A stretch of DNA of 64,000 bases from positions 1,116,001-1,180,000 of the forward strand of contig OOIN01000043.1 in the NCBI GenBank assembly GCA_900323505.1. The letters run 5' to 3'. Below, one piece after another: positions 49,728 to 59,849 of the stretch. Numbering within the stretch: position 1 is the first letter of the stretch; every line of letters begins with the position of its first letter. Below the pieces are notes generated by a model, which had not been told where the DNA came from, did no database searches, and saw only the letters and a list, made by a program, of their open reading frames with translations. Source of the stretch: Ustilago trichophora (lineage: Eukaryota > Basidiomycota > Ustilaginomycetes > Ustilaginales > Ustilaginaceae). The translations under genes were made by a program, and so were the position numbers.

Positions 49728-51664
49728 ATGGCGGACACCGACGGTACGTGTTTCGACATTATCACTCTGACTCGCGCCCTTGTCTCCGCTACTACACCTT
49801 GCTTGCATCCACCTTGATCGCCCCATCTTGCTGCTCTCTACCTGTATCTCAGTCCGCTGCGCCATCATCGCATTGCGCTCTCTCGCCTCTTTGCATCCAT
49901 CTGCGCCACATCAGCTTCACTCTGTCACAACTGGCACTTTGGCCGTGTCGGACCGTTCCGCTCGCATTCTCTGTCGACTCTGAGAGCTTCAGTTCGCGCC
50001 GCACAACGTTCAGCACAACCTTTCGAGGCGGCGTTGCGGGTTTCAACAAGCTCAGTTGCGTTTGCACATTGGCTTGATGTTGCTTCGGCTTCAGCTTGGT
50101 CTGTCATCGATCTATCCGTAATCTCTCTCGAGCATAGTTATGGCCATCATCTCTCAGCCATGTCCCCAAGCTTTGCAGATCGATATCCCAGCTTGTTCGG
50201 CCAGCTCGTCTGTCAGTTGAACTCCATGCTTGGTAGTCTTGCCGGTCTGTTCTGCTGTCTCATCTATTTCCCTGTCTTGTCTCGTTCCTCTCTACTTGAT
50301 ATCTTCCAACATCTGCCGCCGCTGCTACTGTCCACGACGTAGACGACTAACTTGCCATCCGCCCGCTCTCTTTGTTGCCGTCCCGACCCAACAGCTCAGC
50401 AATGGAACGGCGACGCAGCCCGTGACGCCGCTCGCGAGACCGACAACGCCGCTTGGAACGGTGGCCGAAGCCCCTCGCCAAGGGGCGCTGCCACCCCTCC
50501 CCGCCGTGAGCGTGAGCGATCCCGCTCTCCTATGCGCACCGGCGAAGAAGACCGCGGACGGTACGTTCACACTATACTATTGACACGGTGAATCCCAGCC
50601 GCATTGCTGCTGACACTCATGATCAATCCGACATATTCATGCTGACCTCCATTTTTTGTACAGTGCTGACCGCGGTAACGGCAACGGCAACGGCGGTGAT
50701 AATAACCCAGGAAACAACCTCCACGTCTCGGGTCTCAGCAATAAGACCACCGACCGTGACCTCGAGGAGGCTTTTGGCAAATATGGAGCTGTACGTATCC
50801 GAACCGCATTCTTTCGCGTTGCCAGCATAGCACGTCATTCGCTCAGGCGGCCGGCCGGATAACTGACTTCTATTCCTCATTCTGCACCATGCCCATTCCG
50901 TCGCGCTCCAACAGATTCAGAGGGCGCAAGTCATGTACGACCCCCACAGCCGCGAGCCAAGAGGGTTTGCATTTGTCACTTTTGAAAAGGCCGAAGATGC
51001 CGAGGCTGCCATTACTGCCATGAACGGTACCGAATTCCTCGGACGCAAGATCACTGTCGACAAGGCTCGTCGTGGACGCGCACGTACGCCTACCCCAGGC
51101 CGCTACTTTGGCCCTCCCAAGAAGGGTCGCGAGGGCGGACCTCCCGGCCACTACGGCGGAGGGGGAGGATACGGTCGTGGTCCCCCTCGTGGCGGTTACG
51201 GTGATGACCGATACGGCGGCATGCCCCCGCGTGGTGGAGGTTACCCTCCCGCGTATCCGCCTCGCGATCCCTACGACCGTTACGGCCCTCCTCCTGGCGG
51301 TCGACCCTTCTCGCCACCCCCCATGCGTGGCGACCCCTATGCGGACAGATACGGTCGAGGCCCTCCCCCTATGCGTGGAGATTACCCACCCAGAGGGGAC
51401 CGCGATTACCTTCCTCCTCCCCCTCGCGGAGGACCGGGTATGGACTATCCCCCTCGCGACTTCCCTCCTCGTGGGCCACCCGGCGACTATCCCCCACCCA
51501 GGGGCTACCGCGACATGTCTCCACCCCCTCCCCGTGGCGGAAGGTACGATGATCTGCCCCCTCCCCCTCCTCGCGGTGGCGCTGGTGGACCAGGTGGCAG
51601 ATATCCAGACGCACCGCCCCGTCCTCGATACGACGATGCCGGACCTCCCCCTCGTCGCTACTAG
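49728..51664 (+). CDS. tra2: Tra2-like SR splicing factor, four exons
   Basis: I read exons 49728-49743, 50395-50560, 50664-50790 and 50915-51664 (352 aa). All introns have GTACGT donors and CAG acceptors: intron 1 is 651 nt (phase 1), intron 2 103 nt (phase 2), intron 3 124 nt (phase 0). Exon 1 codes only MADTD plus one base. Exon 2 gives an Arg/Ser-rich stretch (RSPSPRGAATPPRRERERSR). Exons 3-4 form one RRM (NLHVSGLSNKTTDRDLEEAF, then GFAFVTFEKAEDAEAAITAM). It ends in KARRGRARTPTPGRYFGPPK, the linker that in human TRA2 follows the RRM with the same TPTPG core. The C-terminal 150 residues are Gly/Pro/Arg/Tyr repeats (PPRGG, PPPPRGG), replacing the second RS domain of animal Tra2. Tra2 binds purine-rich exonic enhancers. 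Intron joins were chosen by frame and are self-consistent; alternative acceptors of intron 1 hit a stop. Confidence 0.88.
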
Positions 51665-51900
51665 ACGCCGTCTTAAGGGTCCACCGTCAGGCTGCGAAAA
51701 AGAAACGTGTTTTGCCAACGATAGTTCCTCTCATGTTACACTAAGAATCGATCCCATTGAAATCAAGTCTCTTGCTCAAACCGCACATTGGTGCAAAGAG
51801 TGAGATCAGAGGGGAGCAGGATCTATCAATTGAGTTGCAAATGCAGAGTAGGGGTACAGATGTGTGACGAAAATGCTTGGGAACAAAGGGTGATACTGAA

Positions 51901-54900
51901 TCAACGGACACGGATCTGGCCGCGCCAACGGGGCAGTTTTTGTTTGGATTCGTGGATCCAATCCGCATCATTCTGGCCAAGGGAACCAAGAGCGGATTCC
52001 ACAAGTTCTCGGACCGCGTGTAGAAAGGCGTCTTTGCTTTCTACTCCTTCCACTGCCTTTGACATCGCTTGGCCTAGGTCAGTGCTGCGGGAGACTTTGA
52101 TCAGAGAGAGAAGTGCAAACAGCGATGTCCAAAACAAGGTCGAGTCGAGTGGTTCTGCCAGCAACAGCCTGAATACCGAGGCAAGAACACTGTGCAATGC
52201 TGCAACGAGCTGTGTAGATGGCTGGCTAAAGTGAATCGAAACAACCTTGCAAAAGGCAACGATCGATTCAAGACCAAGCTGCGCGGTTTCGTTTTCGTCC
52301 ATCTTGATGCAGAGCGAGAGGGCTTGTACGGCTTTGTCGAGCAAAGTTGTGCCGTCGGCAGAGGTCGTGTTGGAAGCGACGAGAATCATGCGGCCCGAGA
52401 AAAGGCCAAACATGGAGGATGTGAGTTTGCCTAGTCCCTGTCGCAGCCTGGGCACGCTGAGCGGCTCAGGGGAGTGCAAAAGGCCGAGGACGTGTTCGAA
52501 GCCGACAAGGCAGACGTCGCTCGTCTTGGAGGATTGCAGCTCAGGAGACTGGTCCGAACCGCCATCGTCTACACCGGCACGAGAAGAGCCTGACAGCTCA
52601 GCCAAAAGCTCGATCAGCAGGCAGAGACCCTCATAGGGCACATCGTCCTCCAATGGTGAGCCAGCCTCGGAAGTGAGCAGCAAGTGCGTCTTCTTCTTGC
52701 CGGCACGATTCTCGCCTTGCAAGGCCTGCATCAATTGCCACACAGCCTGGTTGAGGCCCATGACGACGAATGGCTCGGCACCAAAGTCGAGCTCGAGCGA
52801 GACACTGAGCGTATGGAGCAGACGCAGGATGGAGACGGCAATCTCGGATCGCGTATCGTACACACGACAGAGTTGGGAGAAAGCGCCAAAGAACTTGGAG
52901 ATGAAGCCATAAACAATCTCAGCCGAGTTGGGCTGGATCGAGGAAGCGAGACCCTCGAGCATATCGAGCGATGTCTGAACTGCCGAGATGACATCCGAGT
53001 TTTGCGAGATGGCCGCAAAGTTTGGCTGAGAGAGCAGGGCTCCGAAGCGCGACTCGATCGAAGAGGTGATCTGCTTAAAGTAGAATTCGGCCGATCGTTC
53101 TGAGGGCGCGTCCGTGTGTGTGGCACCAGAGTAGATGCAGCTGACGACGGAAGCGATCAGAGAGCCATGCGTGTTGGCCGGGAGGTGGTCAAGACCGGAA
53201 ACGATGCCAGATACGAGCTGCTCCATCTCAGGAAGCTGGAGCAGGCAGATCATGATACCGCTGGATCGTGTGAATGCAGAGAGTACCTGAGCGAGCTGCA
53301 GAAGCACATCCGAGTCCGACATCCAGAGCTGAAGGTTCTCAGACAGGCGCTGAAGCAAGAAAGTCAGCACCTGTCGACCGGCTTGATCGCCAAAGGCACG
53401 CTGGATAGCAGCATTGGTGGCAAAGCCAGATCGCTCATCGATCAACAGGTATGACGACGTCCAGCGGCCAGTGAACCAAAGAAGCGTCTCGGTCACCTGC
53501 GGACTGGTGGCCTCGACGGATGCAGGGCCAAAGGCCGAAAGATGCTGGAAAAGTTGCATACCGAGCTGCATGATGAGAGCCACTGCGGGGTCTTCGGGTT
53601 CGGCACTAGCTGCGATTTCGGTGGGGACCTCCGGCGTCTCGCCGCGCGCGTCATCGGCAAGAACGTGGCCAGCGATCAAGACAAGCCAGTGAATCTGCTC
53701 CCAGGTCTGACCTAGCTCGACATCGGTGAAGTTGGCTTGTCGCTGCGATTTGGCCATGAGCTTGTCGCAGAGAGGCTGTGCGAGCTGCTGCAACGCGCGC
53801 AAGTTGTCAGCTGCCGAGATTCGTGCCAGATTGGCAATGGTGATGAGCTGATCTAAGTAGACATCTCGATCCTTGGCTGCGACCTCTTCGACTTCGGACA
53901 TGTCGTCTTCTCCATTGACGATGGAGGCTGCTTCGAGACGACCGGTAACGTAGGGAGCAAAGACTTGATCTCGGATGCTGCCGGAGACGGTCCTGGCGAG
54001 CACTTGAACGTGTGCATCTTGAGCATGAGCGGCATCGTTCTGTCGTAGTGATGAGGTGAGAGCTTGCCAGCAAGCCAAGAGGACATCGACAGTGTCTTCG
54101 GTCAGGACGGCAAGGTCATCTTCCTCGTCGGTGTCCTTGGGACGATGGAAGGCGAGGCCAAAGATGGCCTTGCCGAGCATTGAGAGGGACGAGACGAAAG
54201 CAAGACTACCCTGAGCGACGGCGTCACCCGACTGAAGAGATGCGGCCAAGATCTGCATTGGAACCACCGAGACGATGATCTGGAAAGCCTGTGCCAAGAA
54301 AAGCATCGAGTTGCCGCGTGCCGAGAGAAGCTGCGAGGGAGAGGCAGCCTCCTCGTCGACCAGCGATTGAAGGGTGGCACAGAGATGTTTTGTGCGTGAG
54401 ACAAGCACAGGAACATGTTGGGGCTTGTGTGCCTGGGGCGTGAAGCTGCAAGTGGACAAGATGCATTGTCGGAGACGATGGACGGAGAAGGAAATGTCTC
54501 GACTAGCCATGCTAGTTGCTTGCAAACGGAGGCCAAAGCGATAGGCCGTGGTGAGGAGCGAGACGACATCATCGGAGAGCAAGACTGGCACGAAAGCATC
54601 CGGAACATGCTGTGGACGAAGCAACTTCTTGGCCTGAGGAGGGGAAGAAGTAGCATTCGGCTCGTCATCTTGATCGACGCCAGTGGCGAATACTGCATCC
54701 TCGTGTTGAGAGCGGGACTGCTGTTGCCATGCGGTAGAAGTGAACGGTTCGAAACGGGTGAAAGTCCAGCCAAGAAGTTTCTCTGTGGCGGATGCAGCCT
54801 GGAAGAAGAGAGTGTGTCGCCAAGAGCCGGTGGTGGAGGAAGTACTGTCGTCCGAGATGGTATTGTAGAGGAGCTGGAAGACAGCTGTCATGAGACCGGC

Positions 54901-55689
54901 GAGGACGTGATTCTGGATGAGCGACTTGCATTGTCGATGCTGCAGCAGATTGAGACCGACGGCCGATCCGGGTACTGCAGGTTTGGACGCAGATTGAGCA
55001 GGTTGCGATCGACTTGATTCGGCCGAAGCGTCAAAGACGTCGTTGGCGGTGGTGAGGATGAATTCATCGACGACAGCACGTACGAGACCGAGGCCTGTGA
55101 CGATTCGTGCCAGCGCAACGGCGGACTGGGTGGCATCGGTGGGCCATGGAGATGGAAGAGTCAAAAGACTGGAGAGTTGCGTGTTGAGGAGACCGACGTG
55201 TGATTTGATGAGGTCGTCCAAAGCTGAGTTTGTGGCGGTCATCTGACCGACATTTTGAGCCAATTCGAGACCGAGAAGACGCTTTTCGACCGCGATGGCT
55301 GTCTGAAAGGCACGAGATCGAAGATACTGTGGCCAGGTAGCGTTTGCATCGGCAGATCGAGACGAGTGTTCGCTGTGAGAGACGCAAAAGTGAAGTAGAA
55401 AGTCACGCAGCAGCGAGAGTGATGCGACGCCCTGACTTGGCTGTTGTGCGGCTAGAGAGGGAAGCACGAAGAGCACCGCATTGAGTGATTGGAAGAGGAC
55501 GAGCGGATCGTGGGAATGTTGCAATGCAAAACAGGCATAGTCGAGAGCGCCGTCGGATTGGCGAAGAGCGAGAAAAGTGGCTTCACCTTTGGCTCTGAGC
55601 TGCGGATCGGGATTGGTGAATTCGGACGAGGCCTGATGAATCGAAGCAAGCGCCTCTTCCAAGTGTCGGTTCGCAGCAACCAGAGACAT
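51901..55689 (-). CDS. XPO4: Importin-beta superfamily exportin, exportin-4-like
   Basis: The 1,262-aa protein is helical throughout, with repeated Leu-rich amphipathic helix pairs like HEAT repeats. The N terminus (LRAKGEATFLALRQSDGALD then FALQHSHDPLVLFQSLNAVL, SLLRDFLLHFCVSH and RAFQTAIAVEKRLLG) has the layout of the exportin-4/exportin-7 group: an adaptor-like helix with an F-L-x-L-R motif, a helix detecting partial sets, and then a segment on chain length. Exportin-4 carries eIF5A and Smad3 out of the nucleus and imports some Sox factors in animals. The length is close to vertebrate XPO4 (about 1,150). I favour XPO4 over XPO7, but the distinction needs a profile search. Acidic short loops (EDDMSEVEEVAAKDRD) break the helices. 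No introns are needed. The gene is convergent with the Tra2-like gene, with stops 237 bp apart. Confidence 0.7.
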   Translation of the reverse strand: MSLVAANRHLEEALASIHQASSEFTNPDPQLRAKGEATFLALRQSDGALDYACFALQHSHDPLVLFQSLNAVLFVLPSLAAQQPSQGVASLSLLRDFLLHFCVSHSEHSSRSADANATWPQYLRSRAFQTAIAVEKRLLGLELAQNVGQMTATNSALDDLIKSHVGLLNTQLSSLLTLPSPWPTDATQSAVALARIVTGLGLVRAVVDEFILTTANDVFDASAESSRSQPAQSASKPAVPGSAVGLNLLQHRQCKSLIQNHVLAGLMTAVFQLLYNTISDDSTSSTTGSWRHTLFFQAASATEKLLGWTFTRFEPFTSTAWQQQSRSQHEDAVFATGVDQDDEPNATSSPPQAKKLLRPQHVPDAFVPVLLSDDVVSLLTTAYRFGLRLQATSMASRDISFSVHRLRQCILSTCSFTPQAHKPQHVPVLVSRTKHLCATLQSLVDEEAASPSQLLSARGNSMLFLAQAFQIIVSVVPMQILAASLQSGDAVAQGSLAFVSSLSMLGKAIFGLAFHRPKDTDEEDDLAVLTEDTVDVLLACWQALTSSLRQNDAAHAQDAHVQVLARTVSGSIRDQVFAPYVTGRLEAASIVNGEDDMSEVEEVAAKDRDVYLDQLITIANLARISAADNLRALQQLAQPLCDKLMAKSQRQANFTDVELGQTWEQIHWLVLIAGHVLADDARGETPEVPTEIAASAEPEDPAVALIMQLGMQLFQHLSAFGPASVEATSPQVTETLLWFTGRWTSSYLLIDERSGFATNAAIQRAFGDQAGRQVLTFLLQRLSENLQLWMSDSDVLLQLAQVLSAFTRSSGIMICLLQLPEMEQLVSGIVSGLDHLPANTHGSLIASVVSCIYSGATHTDAPSERSAEFYFKQITSSIESRFGALLSQPNFAAISQNSDVISAVQTSLDMLEGLASSIQPNSAEIVYGFISKFFGAFSQLCRVYDTRSEIAVSILRLLHTLSVSLELDFGAEPFVVMGLNQAVWQLMQALQGENRAGKKKTHLLLTSEAGSPLEDDVPYEGLCLLIELLAELSGSSRAGVDDGGSDQSPELQSSKTSDVCLVGFEHVLGLLHSPEPLSVPRLRQGLGKLTSSMFGLFSGRMILVASNTTSADGTTLLDKAVQALSLCIKMDENETAQLGLESIVAFCKVVSIHFSQPSTQLVAALHSVLASVFRLLLAEPLDSTLFWTSLFALLSLIKVSRSTDLGQAMSKAVEGVESKDAFLHAVRELVESALGSLGQNDADWIHESKQKLPRWRGQIRVR

Positions 55690-56500
55690 GACGGCTAGCT
55701 CCGATGAGCCGCACTAGCCACCAGTCGTAGTGTGACGTTGGAAAAAATTGGCTCTAGTATCGATCGGCGACTCCGATCCTACAGGTGAATGCTCGAATGT
55801 GACTGAGTAGAATCGTGATGGTGATGGTGATGGTGATAAGGCAAGCAATGGCTTTTCGTTGGTTTGATGACATCGACTTCTTTTGGTTGTCACCAGTTTT
55901 GCGCTATCTTGACAGGCTTGCAGGTGTCAAGTGAGTGTAGGTCCAACGAGAGAGGTCGCCAGTCCCGAAATCCGCAAAAATCGCGAATCAACCAGAAAAG
56001 AAAAAAAGAAAAAGATTTCATGGTGAGATGAAATAAGCGACCAAGCTCAGTAGTTTACTCGGTGTCTTGCTTCCCAATCCTCCACCACCACCACCCAATC
56101 CCGGATTTCCACACTTCATCTCCCACCGTCCTTCCAAAACATCGTGGCAGTCGCTCCATTGTTTTCCACCATCTTCAATCCCGGACTCACGACTCTTGCT
56201 GAGCAAACCATCTGCGCCTGAGACCATCCACAGCGCATCTCTCTCGCTCTTTCAAGACCTCGGTTTTCATTTGCCAAACACGCACTCGAAGCCAAGCACA
56301 AGCCTTTCTGCTCCTCTTTCGATACTCTGAGACTTTCGCGGCTCTCTGAGTTGATTATCTTCTTTTGCTCTCTCGTCGACGAGTGAGCTTTTGAGCCTTT
56401 GAGCTGCCTTTGCCTCTGAGCTCGTTCTGGATCCCTCCTTTGAAGCCTCGCAACGTCACATGCACTCGCAACCTTTTCGGAGATCCTTCTGATTTGAGTC
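55690..56500. other. Divergent intergenic region between XPO4-like and two-RRM genes
   Basis: About 810 bp. It includes an ATGGTG hexamer repeat at about 55815-55837, an A/G-rich run at 55996-56012 and a C/T-rich leader to the next gene. The frames at 56067-56330 plus and 56116-56508 minus are unsupported. Confidence 0.6.
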
Positions 56501-58468
56501 ATGAACAATCGCCACCATCCCTACGGTGGCTACGATGAGAGGCCCACTCGCGGTGGTCGCGCCGGCGTCAATCCTTCCATGCGCGCTCGACCTCCTCGTC
56601 CCGCCGGCATTAGCCCCCCTCCTTCTGGCTATTCGCCCACTCAAGCAGCTTACAATCCCGCTGCTTCCAACATGAGTGACGCTTCCGACTCTTATCAGCC
56701 TCAGAACGCATACAGTGGTTCCAATGATTTTGCTGGCGGTCCAGATCGTCGCTATCAGATGCCAATGTCCACTGGTCCACAAAGAGGCGGCATGAGCGCA
56801 CGCGGTGGTCTCCATGGCTCGCGGCCCCCTCCGCCTGCTCAAGGCCAAAACTTGAGCTCCGCCCCGACCTATGGATACACACCTGCTTCTTTTGAGAACG
56901 CCCCCTACTCTGCATCTAATCCTTATGACCAATCATCCACAGCTCCTGCTCCCGGTCAACCTTCGTACGCACAATCTCCTCATCAAGCCACCGGATACTC
57001 GCAAGACTACAACCCTGCTGGCGGCCCTCCTCCTCCTCCACGCCCACCTCCGCCCGGCTTTGAATCTCAAGGCTACGCTCCACCTCCCTCTTTCGCTCAG
57101 CCTCATTACCGACCCGCCCCCCCGCAAAACTCTTACGGCCGACCACCTCCCAACGATGGAGGTCCAGGTTTCAGGGGAGGTCGAGGTGGTGGGCGCGGTG
57201 GACGCGGCGGTGGACGTGGGGGCCGCGGAGGAGGCTTCGGAGGTGGCGGTGGCAGAGGCTTTGACGACGACGAAAAGCCTTGTCGTACCCTTTTCGTCCG
57301 CAGCATCCAATTTGAGACGGACTCACAATTTGTCCAGCAGCAATTTGAGCAGTTTGGCCAGATCAAGACCTTTTTCGACATGGTTAACAAACGTGGAATC
57401 GCTTTCATCACCTACTATGACCTTCGATCCGCCCGAGACGCCATGCTCGCTATGAAGGGCGCTCTTTTTGGTGGCCGTCCCATCAACATTCACTACTCAC
57501 TCCCACGTGAGGAGGACAAAGCACAGCGCTGCGATCGTGAAAAGAACCAGGGAACCCTTTTCACCGTGCTTAAAGGAGCTACTCAAGACCTCACCGATGA
57601 GGCAGTACACCAAGTGTTTGGTGAATTTGGTGACGTGAAAAAAGTCCGCGACTACCCTGGACAGAAGAACAGCCGCTTTGTCGAGTACTTTGACAGCCGT
57701 GCGTGTCAGCTTGCACATGACCAGCTCAACGGTCAAACTTATCTGGATGGCCAGTGGGATCTCAAGTTTGCTTGGGATGTCGTCACCGACGAGGATCTTG
57801 AATGGGCCCAGCAACCCCAGCAAGGTAGTGGCCCAGGCTTCCAAGCCGCTCCTCCTGGTAGTCAACCTGGTGGTTGGGGCCGACCCGGTCCTCACCCACA
57901 TTCAGTCTCGGATCGAGCGCCCCTCCCCACTGACTATCCTAGTTACGATGCATCAGGACCACCTGGCGGAGCACCACCAAGCCTTGGTTACGGTCGACCG
58001 CCCATCCCACCCACTGGTGCACCTGTGGACAACGGATGGGGCAGGCGCGCAGGCTCTGGCTCCGGCCCTGCCTCTTCCACCTCGGCCTCAGCACCTGCTC
58101 CCCCTGCAGATGCAGGAGACGCCAACCGTCTCGAACAGGCTCAAAAGGTGCAGGCGCTGCTTGCCTCTCTCGGCGCAGCCTCAAAGCCCCCTCCAGCAGC
58201 TGCATCGTCCACTCCCCCTGCACCCGCTGCCTCGAGCCCACCAGCTCGCAGCCCACCAACCGCACACACATCAGCTGCACCAGGACTTCCTCCCAACATC
58301 GCTGCCCTCCTCCAATCGGCTGCCGGAGCACCCAAACCCACACAACCGCCCAAACCTCAGTCGCCTCCCACTTCTAACGCCTCAGCTACCGGCCAAGAAG
58401 GAGGACAACAATCTGTCCATCAGCTTCTCAGCATGCTCAACCAGAACCGTCCTCCTCGTCCCTCTTAG
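56501..58468 (+). CDS. Two-RRM, RGG-box RNA-binding protein (Mei2-like arrangement)
   Basis: The 655-aa frame starts MNNRHHPYGGYDERPTRGGR at ATG 56501. Residues 1-215 are Gly/Pro/Tyr/Ser/Gln-rich and prion-like. An RGG box follows at about 223-250 (GGRGGGRGGRGGGRGGRGG). Two consecutive RRMs come next: about 262-335 (CRTLFVRSIQFETDSQFVQQ with RNP1 GIAFITYYD) and about 347-425 (GTLFTVLKGATQDLTDEAVH with SRFVEYFDSRA). The tandem spacing and the DLRSARDAM motif in RRM1 recall the first two RRMs of Mei2-type and related fungal proteins. The third, C-terminal Mei2 RRM is absent; instead the last 230 residues are Pro/Ala/Ser/Gln-rich with a short conserved-looking helix NRLEQAQKVQALLASLG. It probably binds mRNA; the target is unknown. 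Intronless. It is the third RRM gene within 10 kb. Confidence 0.85.
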   Translation: MNNRHHPYGGYDERPTRGGRAGVNPSMRARPPRPAGISPPPSGYSPTQAAYNPAASNMSDASDSYQPQNAYSGSNDFAGGPDRRYQMPMSTGPQRGGMSARGGLHGSRPPPPAQGQNLSSAPTYGYTPASFENAPYSASNPYDQSSTAPAPGQPSYAQSPHQATGYSQDYNPAGGPPPPPRPPPPGFESQGYAPPPSFAQPHYRPAPPQNSYGRPPPNDGGPGFRGGRGGGRGGRGGGRGGRGGGFGGGGGRGFDDDEKPCRTLFVRSIQFETDSQFVQQQFEQFGQIKTFFDMVNKRGIAFITYYDLRSARDAMLAMKGALFGGRPINIHYSLPREEDKAQRCDREKNQGTLFTVLKGATQDLTDEAVHQVFGEFGDVKKVRDYPGQKNSRFVEYFDSRACQLAHDQLNGQTYLDGQWDLKFAWDVVTDEDLEWAQQPQQGSGPGFQAAPPGSQPGGWGRPGPHPHSVSDRAPLPTDYPSYDASGPPGGAPPSLGYGRPPIPPTGAPVDNGWGRRAGSGSGPASSTSASAPAPPADAGDANRLEQAQKVQALLASLGAASKPPPAAASSTPPAPAASSPPARSPPTAHTSAAPGLPPNIAALLQSAAGAPKPTQPPKPQSPPTSNASATGQEGGQQSVHQLLSMLNQNRPPRPS

Positions 58469-58783
58469 GGAAGGTTTCCGTCAATTGTAATTTTTACGCC
58501 CTCTTTTTCACCACTCGCTCACGGAAGAGCATCTTCTTTTTCGCACCGTACCCGGATGTAATCAAGTATGTTAGGAGACGAATCAACTTAGAATTACGCA
58601 TGTACGAATGCATGAATAGCGTATGATCGACTCGACAAGATGGACTAGCGGATGTGTGGAGTGTGAGTGTGAGTGTGTGTGAGACTGAGGACGTTCTGGT
58701 GCGGATGTGTGATGGTGCCTACGTTGCTGGCGACTGAATCTTGTGCGAGACACGTTCGTGTCAGATTAGCTGGTCTGAGGCAG
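58469..58783. other. 3' region between the two-RRM gene and the secreted-protein cluster
   Basis: A 315-bp convergent spacer with a (GT)n-rich run at 58659-58682. Nothing else is seen. Confidence 0.7.
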
Positions 58784-59343
58784 CTAAGCATGGCAGACGA
58801 TCCGTTGATTAGCATAGTCGGCGGTGCACTTTCCATCAGGGCTTTTCCATGCAATATTGCCGAAGTCAATGCCTGTGTAGTAGTAAAACACATTATCACC
58901 TTTCATGTTGAAGCAGATGGGACTGATTTGTGGTTATAGAAAGGCCTCAGTCAGCAGCCCGATCGGACAAAGTAGCTACTGAGAGAGTTTCAAAGGGCAC
59001 TTACGTTTGACCATGACACTCATACGTGCCACTAAAGGCAAAACGCTCGACGGAAAAGTTGGTCTTAAAGTCGTCAGGTGCGAGAACGGAATTGATGCCG
59101 TCGTAACAGATACCGACGCTGTAGCCTGGGTTCAGCTTAAGAGGACTCAGCGACGCGGGCTTCGTAACACTCTTTCTTGCTCTGCTTGGGCTTTTTGTGG
59201 AACAAGGACTAAGAATAAAGGCGGAAAGTTAGAAACAAGAGTCGCAGTAGCTGGGCCGAGTATGGTCAGCTTTGAATGGATGTACTCACGGCTTGGACGG
59301 AAGACAGCATCAGAAGGGTAGTAAGAGCGGCAGTGATCTTCAT
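58784..59343 (-). CDS. Six-cysteine small secreted protein, paralogue A (frameshifted or re-spliced)
   Basis: Assembled by comparison with paralogues B-D. Exon 1 is 59290-59343 (18 codons, MKITAALTTLLMLSSVQA, a signal peptide). Intron 1 starts GTGAGT at 59289 and most naturally ends at TTCTTAG (59209). Exon 2 ends at 59005, intron 2 runs 59004-58923, and exon 3 is 58784-58922, ending CHA-stop. With the natural acceptor, exon 2 is 204 nt where the family needs 3n+2: there is one extra base at about 59137-59141, which creates a TAA after VAESS just before the conserved KLNPGYS. A later acceptor (exon 2 from 59171) restores one frame but drops the first cysteine of the family. Downstream the match is full: C-x29-C-x6-C-x28-C-x10-C, with TNFSVERFAF and CFNMKGDN shared with B. 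It is either a recent pseudogene, a sequencing error, or a variant with five cysteines. Promoter TATA-like sequence lies near 59502-59512. Confidence 0.6.
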
Positions 59344-59849
59344 TTTGAAGGTATTACCGGGAGAGATCTGAGCAGTTGATTTGGAGGTGAGGAGAGGAAG
59401 GGTAAAGAGGATGCCCCAAATCTCGATCCGTCTTCAAAGGCGTGAAGCACCGTCGCAGTGCTTCATCTGAACGGCGATGGGCGGAGTCACTCCCACCAAT
59501 CCCCACTATATCAGCGGTTGTATGCAGATTATCTTTGTGTGGCAACTTCTCAAACGACCACAACCGACAGCAGAGTTGTTTTGCCACAGGCCTGCTTGCT
59601 GTTCAGTCCAAATCTTGTGGGCTACCAGCTGACACACAGTGCTTAGGAAAAAAAAAACTTGCTTGATTTGCTTTCAGATCTCCCGTCGGGTCCGGCAACC
59701 TTCATCTCGGCAAACTGATACGGCTGGGAGGTGGGTAAGAGGGTACTGCAGTGCATGTCGTCCCTCCCAGATATGCTTTTGAAAAGTTCTCTATTCCCGC
59801 TGCAGTTCGTACGAACCTTCGAATCTCACTTGTTGCGGCATTAAGGCAT
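59344..59849. other. Promoter of paralogue A and spacer to B
   Basis: About 500 bp. It contains a TATA-like GATATAG on the minus strand at 59502-59512, an A run at 59648-59657, and a block at about 59590-59740 that is similar to 60675-60820 upstream of B (shared word TTTCAGATCTC at 59672-59682). No gene is seen. Confidence 0.65.
59672..59682 (-). promoter_or_regulatory. Shared 11-bp upstream word, copy A
   Basis: GAGATCTGAAA on the gene strand, about 330 bp before the ATG of paralogue A. The same word occurs upstream of B and C. In A and B the identity extends on both sides (about 27 of 32 bases by eye), so common descent, not only function, can explain it. Confidence 0.4.

Noticed and set aside
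49475..50077. 200-codon frame across the start and first intron of the Tra2-like gene
   Set aside because: It reads through leader and intron sequence in a frame different from the RRM protein.
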